A stretch of DNA of 62,000 nucleotides from Branchiostoma floridae (GCF_000003815.2 NC_049986.1:1331476-1393475); one strand, 5' to 3'; shown: positions 44,245 to 56,035, counted from the stretch's first letter. Made by a program: numbers and translations. Notes: a model not told the origin generated them from the sequence alone.

Positions 44245-44331
44245 CATCTTGGACCATGTCCACAATAGGCCAGTCCCCACTCTCCCCATCATGCTTGGGT
44301 AGTGAGTGTACTCCACTCGGTTGTACAGTCA
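44245..44331 (-). CDS. Candidate exon, phase 1-1
   Basis: 87-bp minus-strand exon: acceptor CCTTTTCCAG|TGACTG, donor GATG|GTAGGA. It encodes TVQPSGVHSLPKHDGESGD then WPIVDMVQDG. It would follow the signal-peptide-like exon at 44993-45062 in frame. No domain recognised. Confidence 0.52.
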
Positions 44332-44992
44332 CTGGAAAAGGAAAGTTGACAATAGTTCACGGTTGCCGACGTCGTGCCTGTGTTGATGTTATCGTCCGAA
44401 ACTATAACTTCTGTAGAATCTGATAACACGCTACAGGATGCTTGTTGTTGTTGTCCTTGTGTAAGGTCTAATACTCCACTGGAACGCCTCGTAGGTTTAG
44501 CAACAGCTTCAGCCAAGTCTCTTGTAAACAAGCACATATAACCGGGCGCCATTTTGACAGTGAAATTCCGGCGCGGAAGCTCCGAATGAATGACGTCATA
44601 ATTATGCATAGGGCAGCGCTTTCGCACCAGGGCAGGTAGCAAATATATTCTGCCTTCAACCAAAAACAAGGACACCATTGGGGAGAGATATCTTAATTCG
44701 TTCATGCTATAGAATGAATAAATCTGATTGGATTTAAGATAAGTTTAACTTCATCGTCTTGAGCAGGAGACGTCGAGTTCGACCTTGCGTTTTTGGTTTG
44801 AAACTTTGACACAGATAACTTTACTCTCCATCAAGGACCTCCTTGCTCTCCATGCAGTTTTGACTGGCCCGCAGACATAAAGAAAACAAAATAGAAAGCC
44901 GGACCAAAATGCCTAAAAACACGTCAAAAACGGCTTGCCACACAGAGCCTTGACTGAAAAGTGCTACAGACACAAGTATAACCATAACTTAC

Positions 44993-45062
44993 CTAGCATC
45001 AAGAGGATAACCAAAAGCGTGGAAACATAGGCTTTCCCCACGCTGGCGTTGAGCCCTCCCAT
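44993..45062 (-). CDS. Candidate first exon: signal peptide or membrane anchor
   Basis: The ATG at 45062 (AGTATGG context) encodes MGGLNASVGKAYVST followed by LLVILLML, then the donor CTAG|GTAAGT: a short N-region and a hydrophobic core, as in a secretory signal or anchor. It ends in phase 1. It begins 320 bp from the oppositely oriented gene at 45382, suggesting a shared divergent promoter. Its downstream partner is most simply the exon at 44245-44331. Confidence 0.58.
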
Positions 45063-45381
45063 ACTGTGATCAGCGAAAGTCATCCGTGTCCGCACAGCAA
45101 ACTGCACATGAACAGACTGACCGCAATCGCGCAGACTGACCGAAAAATCGCTCTGGACAAACAATTGATCATTACGTCACGAAAAAGGAGATCGCTGATT
45201 GGCCGTGCTTATCTGTCTTATCTTGATAAAATTCCGTTCCTCGGGCGGGGGAGACACGACCATTGTTATGGACAAGTGTGAATAGCTGGGGCGTAAGGCC
45301 ATTTGTCGACCTTTCCTGCTATCCGCTGGCCCCGCTATCAGATCACCAGGGAAAGCTGGAGGATTACCGGGTACCACCGAG
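45063..45381. promoter_or_regulatory. Probable divergent promoter region
   Basis: 319 bp between two oppositely oriented start codons. It contains TGACGTAA-like ATTACGTCACG near 45171 (a CRE/ATF-type palindrome, on sequence only) and GATTGG at 45196, a CCAAT-box complement variant. No TATA box is apparent. Confidence 0.35.
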
Positions 45382-45738
45382 ATGACGGAGTTTAACGCTA
45401 CGACACTGTTTATCTGGCTAGAAAACCTTTCATGTCCCGTCTCTGGGCCGGTAAGGGTACTGAAGGCAGACCAAGGAATTCTACTGGAACAAGGACGCAA
45501 AAAAATCAGTGCTATCTACCCTGAAGGCGCATTGCGGATAATAGAAGTGTGTCTGGAGTTTCAGTTGGATTGTCATCTCAGATATTGCCACTGCCCGGTC
45601 AACAAAGGCGCCTGTCTGGAAATATCAATTATAACTACACCTGAACTTGCCCAGAGCGTGCGATCCAGATTAGATAAGGAGATGGAGCTTCACAAGAACG
45701 CAAGATGGGTACCGAAAGATGATGAGACTACTAGGGAG
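45382..45738 (+). CDS. Small orphan gene, exon 1
   Basis: 119 codons from ATG (GAGATGACGG context) to the donor GAG|GTGAGG, phase 0. It begins MTEFNATTLFIWLENLSCPV. Cysteines appear in CHLRYCHC and KGAC (about residues 65-77), possibly a metal site or disulphides, followed by a charged helix (RSRLDKEMELHKNARW). With exon 2 the product is 169 residues. I do not recognise the family. The combination with a C-terminal zinc ribbon suggests an intracellular protein. Confidence 0.68.
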
Positions 45739-45891
45739 GTGAGGAAAGAAACTTTTCCCCATACATTGGGTATTTGTCGTTTAGAATGAAACCGCATAGA
45801 ATGCTTCAGATATGCTACTGACTACTATCTCATACTTAAATTGCCTTCCGACATTGAGAAACTTATATATACTTGATCTTTTTATCGACAG

Positions 45892-46044
45892 GCGGCAGAT
45901 GCTGACTTGACTAGTACCTGCGACGACTGTGGTTTCCAGATTTTCGCCAGGCTGGACGACTTAGATGAAACACACCGGAATATCAGAGAGACATTGTATA
46001 GACAGTGCATCAGTTGTGGAGACATAAATGCCTTGTACATGTGA
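45892..46044 (+). CDS. Small orphan gene, exon 2 (putative zinc ribbon)
   Basis: Acceptor TTATCGACAG|GCGGC, phase 0, stop TGA at 46042. It encodes AADADLTSTCDDCGFQIFA and ends RQCISCGDINALYM: two CxxC knuckles 28 residues apart (CDDC and CISC), a typical zinc-ribbon arrangement. The in-frame join and intact stop support it. Confidence 0.68.
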   Translation, partial: AADADLTSTCDDCGFQIFARLDDLDETHRNIRETLYRQCISCGDINALYM

Positions 46045-46443
46045 CTGGTGTACGTGACTACCCAGAAAGTTATTTAGACATGAAACAATAGCAATTCAAC
46101 TTGTGTTGAATATGAACGTGCTAGAACTAGCTTTCAAGATTGATAGGGAACCAATTGTTACTACTACCCGGCGTAAGGCAAATACGTGTAAAGATTCAGA
46201 GTTATAAAGTACAAGCTGTCAATCTTGTGATTATGATTGATGTCAACCTTAGTTCGGTTATTTGGTAGAGACTGCAGTTTCTACTTACCTTTCTTGTTGT
46301 AGATGTAATTGTCGTTGGTTTTTGAGTTGGAAATACGGATATGTGTTTGGTCTAGATCTACTTGCGGAATAATAATCTTAACATCGGTGAGATTTTGTGT
46401 GTACATACCTATGCAGGATATTGACATCCATTAATCCTTGAAG

Positions 46444-46652
46444 CTAGTCTCCAGGCAGATTTACCGGTGGCATAAAGGATCATAGTAACAAAGCTGGTCA
46501 AGGAGTATAAAGTTATTCGAGAGGCACGACATCTGTGAGAGGAGCGAGTCGGTAACAACTACTACTAGTATATCTCCGCGACTTAACCTCTGCTCGGAGA
46601 ATAGACCAGCTTTGATACTATCTTATCGCACCGGTAAATCAGCCAGGAGATT
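46444..46652. mobile_element. Foldback MITE enclosing a TCTCCGCGACTTAACCTCTG end
   Basis: TCTCCAGGCAGATTTACCGG and GATCATAGTAACAAAGCTGG at left are mirrored by CCAGCTTTGATACTATCTTA and CCGGTAAATCAGCCAGGAGA at right. Inside at 46568-46605 is a segment related to the right end of the 11241-11385 family, so one element may have nested in the other. Confidence 0.8.
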
Positions 46653-46689
46653 ACCTTGAAGCCAGGTTTCTTTCTTGTGTGATGAAACC

Positions 46690-46822
46690 TAGCCTGAGTA
46701 CCATCCTCCGTAGTGACTGCTGGCTTAGTTTAATAGTCAATACTTTCGCTTGCTAACCAATCCGTGGTTTGCAAGCGAAAGTATTGAGCCAGCGGGCACT
46801 ATGGAGGATATTACTCAGGCTA
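46690..46822. mobile_element. Foldback MITE, TAGCCTGAGTACCATCCTCC termini
   Basis: Terminal TAGCCTGAGTACCATCCTCC mirrors GGAGGATATTACTCAGGCTA; an inner CAATACTTTCGCTTGC mirrors GCAAGCGAAAGTATTG. Loop about 18 bp. Confidence 0.92.
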
Positions 46823-48274
46823 GATAAAACCATGGAGAGAAGGGGAAACCCAAGCCATGTAGCACTGCCACTTTTGTTCTAATCCGTACAATAAGTACAC
46901 ACTGTGAATAGATTGGCTACCTGTATGTGATTTCATGTGGAATTTGACAATGTCATCAAAACAGACTAGTACTGAAAACCTTACTGAGTGAACATTTCCT
47001 CGCTTTCACTACCTTTCTAGCAAATTATTACAATTATTTTACAAAAAAATCTTTCTATTCGTTCATTCACTCGTGTCTGACATGGGACTCGCAACATTTA
47101 ACACATGTCTATTTACTGGGCGATTGGATGTTACATAAAATACACACAGTAAGTCTAGTACTAATTAACAAATATGACGGTCAATGTTGACAACTGTAGT
47201 AATCCCCAATAACAACTAGGACAGTCTATAAACTTTTTAACATAACGTTACACCGCAGTTCTGACTTAGCTGAGAAGTACTGTTGTATAGAACCGCTTTC
47301 CTTCTGCGCTGTGCATAGCATCAGATAAGTTCATATACCGGGCATTAAAGAATATATATAATCTGTGCATAATATCGGTACGTGGTGTACACCTTTTAAA
47401 CTGGTGTCAATTGCAACTGATAAAAAATTTGGAACCATGTTCATAAGCCTGTACTCAGAATCATGTGTTTGGGCCTACTGGATGATGTGAAAAAAAGCCT
47501 CGACAGCTTGATATTGGTTATAAGTATTCATCACTTTTCCTGAATCTCTTCCTCACAAATTCCACGAGAAAATGTCTTGGCCGTGTACTGATCAGTACAC
47601 GTTTCAAACGACTCTTACATTTCAAACGACTCTTACATATATACTGGCGTATACGTAAACCCTGTAAAGTGTAATGTTGTCACTCACTTACGTGCGAAGC
47701 GACAATTGGAAGTTATTCGTAAGGACAGCCAATATACTAGTATATATCGACTACAAAAATTTAACAAGCCTAAAATAAGTTCCTTTGGTGTCTGGACAGT
47801 CTTAATTGTTCTTGACTGCGTGCCCTTTTTCACAATATGTAATCATGCGTTTTAATCTTACATATACGTAAGATATTAACGTATAACGCATAGGTGGTTG
47901 AATGAGACAAAATGTGTAAGGGATTGTTAGTTATAGCCTCTTCCATGCTCCGCGGATCGCTTGTCTTAGCCGGACTCTAGTAGAACTTGGACAAATGGTT
48001 ATAGAGGGAATACATTTGTAGTATGCTAGGGGAGTCGGACGGCTAAAGGACTTAAATGGCACCATACGGAGCCCGGTAGAGGTTATGTAAGTTAGTCGGT
48101 TCTGAAAATGTCGTACTCGAGAATTTTGTGTCATCATGGGCATAAGCGAGAAGACGATGTTACAAGTTAGTCCATTCCAACCCATAGCCTGAACGGCATA
48201 GCCTCACGGTATGGCACCAAATACTGAATCAGCTAGACTTTGAAGTATCTATTAAATCTATCGGCTGACATGTG
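46823..48274. other. No gene recognised
   Basis: Unique AT-rich sequence. A direct repeat TTTCAAACGACTCTTACAT occurs twice at 47602-47638. The minus-strand frame 47931-48185 has no support. Confidence 0.45.
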
Positions 48275-48369
48275 TTAGCCTGAGTGCCATCCTCCGTAGT
48301 CCGCAGTAATTCCGTGGTTAGCAAGCGAAATGATGGCAATGAGGCAGCGGTCACTAGGGAGCCAGGCTA
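48275..48369. mobile_element. Decayed member of the TAGCCTGAGTGCC MITE family
   Basis: TAGCCTGAGTGCCATCCTCC at left; GGGAGCCAGGCTA at right. The internal GTGGTTAGCAAGCGAAATGA is shared with 46690-46822. Arms are partly mismatched, indicating an older copy. Confidence 0.75.
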
Positions 48370-50900
48370 GAAATGTGTCATGGATGATGGCTGTTGGTCA
48401 GACGCATGCTCATTCATGGGTATGGTTTCAGAGAAATAAGCTTTGGCCGTATGTTAAGTGTATATTTCAGCGTTCCGGGATCCGAAGTCCGCAGTTTGCC
48501 ATAGACTCAAGCCGCTGTAGCTGAGCCCCCGTCATGATTTGAGCTCGGCCGACGTGTTGGCGAATTCCACATGGGCATTTTCGGCAAAAGAACGACAAGA
48601 TGTCCTGCAGATAACACGGTCGGACTTCGGGTGATCTTTAGCAGTTCGGCGTACCGTACGGTTGGTGGGCTTAACTTCAGTGAGGCCCCGGCGACGATTT
48701 CTTTTTACCTTTTTATAAGGTTTCGATTGGTCACTAGCTCTATGCAAAATTCCTTAATGTTCTAATTTTATGTGTCCGTCCAATCCACTTATACCCTACA
48801 TATTTCACACAAGAAATTAACGTTGATCTAAATAATGGCCCGTTATTTACAGGTTAATGCATTCTGACTTCGCCCATGTCCATCTCATAGGGGATGTTTC
48901 GCTGATCATTAGTGTCGGGCGGACGTCGCCCGAGCCCTGTCCAATTTGTGACGTGCAGGGAATTTAAGCGAAAAATACGGTCAATTAGCGAGCTCGGGCG
49001 ATTTTAAAATGCAGAAGAATCGTGGCTGGGCGGTCCGGATCCACCACTCTATACGCAAATTACGCGTATAAACGTTCACCTTACCGCGATTTATCATGAT
49101 CAGAAAAACGTGTGTGTGTATACGAATCACGCGGCTCGAAATGTTTGAGTCAACGTTGTGAGAAAGGGGTTTTATCGGCTAACGGGACAAATTCATAGAT
49201 AGCATGACAGGCAAAGCGAAAATATGAATTAATCTCACAGCTAAAATAAAGAGAACACAACCAGATACTTCGACGATACGGATTCTTGGTCCGTATATAG
49301 TCTTATCAGGGCATCCTTACATATGATACCTTTGGCTTGTTGGTTACGGTACCTTCTGGCCGCACTGAACTATGATTATTGTCACATGATACACGATCAG
49401 GAAAACTGAGATGAGACACGAAACAGAAAACACAAAAGTTTGAAACGTATATGTATATACTTCTCGAGTTTTCAATTATAGCCCAGGACATATATGTTCC
49501 TGATGCCTATGAGTGTAAGGAACAAGCACTTGGTGGCATCCCTTCGTTGTTTTAGTAAAACGTGTGTAATACATGATCCAATAGCCTTCATGAAAACGTT
49601 CGTTCAAGTTTCAGCTCAATATACATGTTACCATGGCAACAGGAAGCAATTTTTAGTCATTTACCCAGATTTCGCCCAGGTAAATTGACATGGTCGATGG
49701 CACTATTTCAGAATGCTTTGAGATAAACGGAAAAACAAAACAGGAGCAATTGGATAGACTATTCGGGGTTCAATAGCACAGCAGAGACAATTCCATAGAC
49801 TTTACTATGATATATTGGGTAACACGTTACCAATACATTTGTTTCATGCGCACGAGACATAATTGTTTCCTTACCGTAAACGGTGGTTTCGTTTATGCAT
49901 TGTGAAGTATATAGACAGTCCCTCTCAGCAATCAACACAGAAAAAGGAAAGGCTGACTAATTGCTAAATTGCTGTGAAGAAAAAGCACAAAGGAGGCTGC
50001 GTATATTATCATAAATATACATAATAGACTTCAAGTCTGTGTATATCATATGTTAACATAATTCAGAATCCGCATAAACACTTTATGGACCCTAGACAGG
50101 GTATATAGATTGCTTTATTGATTTGAAAGTCTAGGAAGAAACTCCCCTTTCTATATCACGTGTTGTATGTTTGTAAGGCCGGGTGTCACTGTGCGGTAAC
50201 GTATTTCAGAACGGGACGGATAAAACACGTGTATACAATGACTAGGTGTTCCACGGGTAAGTTGCATTGACGGAGTCGGCAAAGAAGGAAAAGTCTTTGT
50301 CTTTCTTTCTTTCTTTGCTATGTCTATGACATGAGAATCCGTCACGGCAATGAACCTTCAATCCGACGCAACCTTTACATGGCACTTTTCAGGACCCCTT
50401 ACCTCTGATATGCAAAATATTTTGATTCCTTGCAGCTAATATGATAAGGCAGACAACATGACTAAATTACATTGTTAAGATCCTTACGATGACAAGTTGC
50501 GGAGAAAAGTTCTGATAATTTCTGTTGTTTTATTTCATCACGTAACGCCTGTCGATAAAGCGGTGAAGTTTTGGACAGTGGTTAATAATGGCTAGCTATA
50601 GACAAGCACCTCCTGTGATATGTGTAGCATGCTAGCAATTTGAGTTCAGTGTCGGTGATTGAGTAGAGCAAAATAAAGGATATAACACTTCACGAACGTT
50701 AATTACATTAAGGTCGGAACAGAATCCCTAATCAAGCCGGGACTTCGTTATCAGTGACGCTATTTTCAAGACCCGTTTCCCGGGTAGAGCACAATACCTG
50801 AAAGGCTGCGACATTTGCAGCACTTCACATAATGCACCCAACATTTACTCATTTGTGATTCCTGCATCTGCTGTTATATCAGATAAAGGAAAATCATGAC
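48370..50900. other. No gene recognised
   Basis: Unique sequence, with (TTTC)n near 50300-50317. No exon, RNA or element I can support. Confidence 0.45.
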
Positions 50901-50954
50901 CCACTTGATGGAATGAGGCCACTTGATGGAATGAGGCCACTTGATGGAATGAGG
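50901..50954. repeat. 18-bp tandem repeat, three exact copies
   Basis: CCACTTGATGGAATGAGG repeated three times without change. Confidence 0.97.
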
Positions 50955-51554
50955 AAAATGATTACTTATGTTAGCCTTTACTGTTTAGCAGGTAGAATCT
51001 AAGATACTCGTATATTTTGCATTTCCATTTTTAAGGCAACTTTGAAGGAGACCGCCTGTGTCTGTGATAGCTGTCTGTAGTGTGTTGTATAAGCATGAGT
51101 AGAGAAACGGGGCAAGAGTGCGGTCCCCTTGCAAGGCGCCAGTGGTAACCTGGGGCTGTCCCTCTAGCTACTCCAGGGTGATTGCAACGGCTGAAGCGTT
51201 ATGATACATAACTTTCATCGCAATGACAACATCTGGATGGTTGTAGTAGGCATCTAGAATTTCCAACGATTTGCGATGAATGCGATCAATGTAGTCGAGA
51301 GCCCAATTCAGGGGAAACCGATCATATAGGAGAGGCTCCTCTTCAGTCCCTCTGCAATGCGGCGAATAGGTAGATCGTCCTTGACGGAAGTCATTAATTT
51401 GACTTTAAATATAATACTTCTAATGACATGTACAGGATGAATCCAATTGAGCAAACGGCTGTAGACTTTAGATTTATGTTACAGAGCGCTATCGCTTTAT
51501 ACTAACTTCGGTACGTTGTGCAGGGGGTAGTATGTACAGCGGGGTTGGAGTGTA

Positions 51555-51953
51555 ATTATTGACGAAATTTAATATTTTCACTTCCAAACTGTATCACTAT
51601 GTCACCAAAAATGGCACATAGAACCTCCCCAACGCTTGCAGCTGGCCAATTCAAAGTTGTATAAAGTGCTCATGATGTTTATCGTGTGCTAAAAGCGTAA
51701 TTCCCTCTTTACCAGGAATCAAGAGGAATGACACTTACAGGATCTTGAGGATTATTGACGAAATTTAATATTTTCACTTTCAAACTGTATCACTATGTCA
51801 CCAAAAATGGCACATAGAACCTCCCCAACGCTTGCAGCTGGCCAATTCAAAGTTGTATAAAGTGCTCATGATGTTTGTCGAGTTTGTCGAGTGCTAAAAG
51901 CGTAGTTCCCTCTTTACCAGGAATCAAGAGGAATGACAATTCAGGATCTTGAG
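51555..51953. repeat. Tandem duplication of about 200 bp
   Basis: Copy 1 (51555-51750) and copy 2 (51751-51953) both start ATTATTGACGAAATTTAATA and end at CAGGATCTTGAG. Few substitutions; the second copy has a small TTTGTCGAG duplication near 51877. Recent event. Confidence 0.95.
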
Positions 51954-53520
51954 TTATAGATGCGAACACACGGAATAGTACTGTAAAATATGACACTGTA
52001 CGCCAACATCCCAGGCCTATCCCCTAACTCAGGGAGTGATGCGTCTTCTGTATTTGCCTGAGTGACGGACGTACTAGTGTCAAATAGAAGCGTTGGCGCT
52101 TTGCCGTCGTCAATATAACGCTTAATGTGAGTGGGAAGTTTTGTCTTGAAATGCAGTAATAGAAAATCCCGTATATCGTTGGCAATCCCATGATTACAAA
52201 TCGTAGTTTAGCATTTGCAGTTACATTAGTCAGACTAAAGGTCGTTGCCATTTGAAACCGTTGATGTGATATCCCAGTGAGACGGAGAACGCAAACCCCG
52301 TGGACATGTGTTGCGCTACTGGTACCGGCTGTACAGATACGGCTCTCTGGAACTGTAAGATGGTGAACACACCACCTGGCGATACAAAATTGAAATGCAC
52401 TAATACCATCGTTCAGCAGTCAAACTACCCAAGGCGACTGTTTGCTCGCGCCGAGGTGCTAATGACACTAAGCCGCTCCGCACAGCAGGAGAGCCGCAGA
52501 AACTGCGGGTTTCCATTTCCCGGTTGTGAATTGGCCCAGTTCGTAATGATAAGGATGTAGTAGGTATACCGTTTTGTGCAGTGAGTTGTGTTTCCTCTAT
52601 AAAACGGCAAGCAGTTCTTACTACAGGTAAATGTACGAAATATGTTTATTTCTTTATCTACAAGCAAGCGTCGAGAAAGAACAGTTTGTGCACACAGGCG
52701 GTGTCTTCTCGTGTTGCTCGTGTTTGTTTGGGCAGGCAAGATGTAAATTTATTCAGCGTTATTTCGTACTCGCCATAGGGCGCACGCCTCCGTCCGTCTA
52801 AGGAGGTTGAACTTCCTTGGTCCGTCTGTGGCACAGCTGTGTCATGTGATAGGATGTATCCAATGGCAGAAAAGAGTGGGGGGTTCAAATTTACGGGCCA
52901 TACGTACGACAAGGAGCGGTTATTTCCCAGGCGTTCATTTTTGAAGAGAAGTATTGAAGAAAGTTTGGGCCTCCTCTAGCCCGCAAGTTGTGGCCGCGAC
53001 ACCGCTTTTACCGCCTAGGACCCCCGGTGACGGAATTTGACTCAAAGATACGAGGTGGCTATCATTCTGTACAAGCTGTTGTTGTTGGAAATCGACACAG
53101 AATGGAAATCATGGCCCTTGCACCATCCGGATTAATAGAAGCCGACACTGCAAGCTGAACATGTTTCGCGTTCACAGAATCCAGGACCATCCAACAACAC
53201 GAGTCATATCGGCCACTACTCTAGGATACTCTAGATCTTACCGGATTCTTATTCCTGTGGTGACCAGATGGAACTGTACATGTGTGCTCTTTTTAACTTA
53301 CGCCGAGACGCTTCACCCGACACTGGAAAATGGGACTGTGGGCTGCTGCACGGAATTGCGCAACCGTTGTGATTGTTTCAACTGCCGACTACATCAGAAT
53401 GAAAGGCCACAAATACCTAGCAGGCTGTAGGTTTTTTTACTTTTCCATGTAATATTTTCTCGTCATTCAATAAAATTTTAAAGTTTCATCCATTGTATTT
53501 TCTTGCTTTAAAATGTGCTA
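51954..53520 (+). other. Possible noncoding transcript end; no gene accepted
   Basis: AATAAA at 53469-53474 in an AT-rich context could be a plus-strand polyadenylation signal. Upstream open frames (52300-52560, 53161-53430) are short, Cys-containing and without recognisable domains, so I do not call a protein gene. Confidence 0.3.
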
Positions 53521-53539
53521 ATGATTATTCTCCTAAAAT

Positions 53540-54350
53540 GGCACTTATCCACACCTTAATGCACACGTATATGAGACGTACAGAGGGAACTTTAAACATG
53601 TCTTAAGGGTGTTTTTGTACGTATTTATGACAACTTTAAGCTGCTAAAAAGAAAAATATAGACACATCCTCTTAATTCACACGTATATGAGACGTAAATA
53701 GGCTTTAGATCAAATAAACGTGAAGTTTAAACATGTCTTAAGGGCGTTTTCATAAGTATTTATGGCAAATTTAAGCTGCTGAAAAGGCACATAAACACAC
53801 GTTATAATCCACTTAATGAACACGTATATGAGACGTAAACAGGCTTTAGATCAAATAAACGTGAAGTTTAAACAAGTCTTAAGGGCGTTATAATAGGTAT
53901 TTATGGCAAATTTAAGCTGCTGAAAAGGCAGCTAAACACACGTTATAATCCACTTAATGCACACGTATATGAGACGTAAATAGGCTTTAGATCAAATATA
54001 CGTGAAGTTTAAACATATCTTAAGGGCGTTTTAATAGATATTTATGGCAACTTTAAACTGCTGAAAAGGCACCTAAACACACGTTATAATCCTCTTAATG
54101 TACACGTATATGAGACGTAAAGAGGCTTTAGATCAAATAAACGTGAAGTTTAAACATGTCTTAAGGGCGTTTTAATAAGTATTTATGGCAACTTTAAGCT
54201 GCTGAAAAGGCACTAAAACACACGTTATAATCCACTTAATGCAATTGTATATGAGACGTAAAGAGGCTTTAGATTAAATAAACGTGAACTTTAAACAAGT
54301 TTTAAGGGGGTTTTAAAAATCATTTACGACATCTTTAAGCTGCTGAAAGA
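53540..54350. repeat. Tandem array, about 140-bp unit, six copies
   Basis: Units share CACGTATATGAGACGTAAA, GGCTTTAGATCAAATAAACG, TTTAAACATGTCTTAAGGGC, TTTATGGCAA and TTTAAGCTGCTGAAAAGGCA. Starts near 53563, 53679, 53820, 53961, 54102 and 54246. The first and last copies are most diverged. Confidence 0.95.
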
Positions 54351-55080
54351 CAACGGGAAAACCGGAAAATAAGGACTAACACGGACCTACAGAAAGACCA
54401 CTTAAAGGCAATATTTACGTACTCGTATAAGTGGTGTATAGATCCGTAAAGGAGGAAAATACGTCAACATTACGCATGGTTTCAGCATCCTTAAATACCA
54501 TTTTTCGTGCCGTGTAGCGATCATTCGGTTAAAAAAATTGATCAGGTCATCAGGCTACTTACTAACGATCACAAAGTGGTAAAAACACTACAGAGCCAAA
54601 TCAATCCAAAGCCGATTGTAAGCTACATTGACTCAGTGACCTGTCAGTCCAGGTCTATATAACTTATGATTTATGGCCATTGAGGCCTTTCAGGCTCTTT
54701 TGCTGGTGTAAACCCTGCTGAAAACTCACAAAGTTTGTCCTCGGAATGGTTTTGTAATCAAGTCAAAGCTCACGGACAGGACAATTAATTTAAAAGTAGA
54801 TTTTAATTTGTGATGTTTTTCTTTCTAATTATATCGGAGATGTGTGAAGCGGCTTGGTCTGACATACGTGTGTCATTGTGCACGTGTAACCTTCTTGAAC
54901 CTTGCGACAATCTGTTTAAGGTACCGCCTAGGAGTCTTCTGTCCCGATAACAATGAGTCATGCCTTTGGAAGTTTTTCTGGACCCTCTACACTTTCTGAC
55001 CGTCTGGAAAAAAATGTTTGCTTTGCGTTGAGATCATTTTCAAGAATCTTGAGACTTATTAAAATGATGCTTCTAAAGAA
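54351..55080. other. No gene recognised
   Basis: Unique sequence with no supported exon or repeat. Confidence 0.4.
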
Positions 55081-55084
55081 TTTA

Positions 55085-55890
55085 GCTGGAAAACTAGAAA
55101 GGACGACATTTGCTTGAGAGCAAATACAGCATATTTCAGCCATCTCTCTCCCCATGCAACAATAGGCTATTTCAAAATCACCCATTTGAAAAATCACTTT
55201 TACTAATGACGGTTTAACCCAAAAATGAATCTTACAAAATTCCCCGTTCAAGAGTGGACTCCAGTGCACCCTATGTGAATTTGCACAATAGACCAGTCCA
55301 GAAATTCTTCCGCTGATACCTTGGCCTTTTGAATAAGAAACCAAATCCAAAATTGAATTTAGCAAAAAAGGTCCCAGTGCATGAAAAGGTATAATAAACC
55401 AGTCTAAAAACATTTCCACTAAAAATTGAATTTTGAATCATGACCCGTTCAAAACTGAATTTGAAAAAATCCCCCTTCCGTGTGCAAAACATGGACTCTT
55501 TCATGTAAAGTAGGGCAGTCCAAAAATACATCCGCTAAAATAGGACTTTGATATAATCACTGAAGTCCAAAAAATGGATTTTAAAAAAAGCCCCCTCCAT
55601 GCAAGAATGGACTCTTCCAGAACACCCAAGTAAAATTGCAAATTAGACCAGTCCAAAAATAACCCTACTGAAAGACTTTGACAAACTAGAAGTCACCAAA
55701 GTCCAAAATATGAATTTTGAAATACCCCCCCTCCGTGCGAGAATAGACTCTTCTAGCACACATTCTGTAAAATTGCAAAATAGACCTGTCCAAAAATACA
55801 TCCACTGAAAGACTTCACCAGTCCAATGATGAATTCAAAAAATAAATGAACCCCTCTGTGTAAGAATGGACTCTTCCAGATAACACCGGG
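55085..55890. repeat. Degenerate tandem array, about 110-140 bp unit
   Basis: Recurring blocks AATAGACCAGTCCAAAAATA, CATCCACTGAAAGACTTT, AATTTTGAAA...CCCCCTCCGTGCGAGAATGG and ACTCTTCCAG. At least five units, with block order preserved but many indels. Long minus-strand frames here are coincidental. Confidence 0.82.
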
Positions 55891-56005
55891 CTCGCTGATT
55901 TGCTGCCACCCCCCTTCTTTAGGATATAGATTCAGGCTACGTGATTGGTTACCTATCTAATTAGATTAAATAGACATATATGACAGTAGGTGCAATCTGC
56001 AGCTG

Positions 56006-56035
56006 GGGGTCAACGACCTTAAGGTCATTGACCCC
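56006..56035. repeat. Near-perfect 28-bp palindrome
   Basis: GGGTCAACGACCTT followed directly by AAGGTCATTGACCC: one mismatch, no loop. Confidence 0.92.

Noticed and set aside
44289-44705. 138-codon minus-strand frame with a good ATG (MAPGYMC)
   Set aside because: It runs straight through the acceptor of the exon at 44245-44331 in another frame and has no domain; kept only as a possible alternative start region.
52300-53430. Cys-containing plus-strand frames before an AATAAA
   Set aside because: No splice-consistent join, no domain and no strong start context; a noncoding transcript is equally likely.
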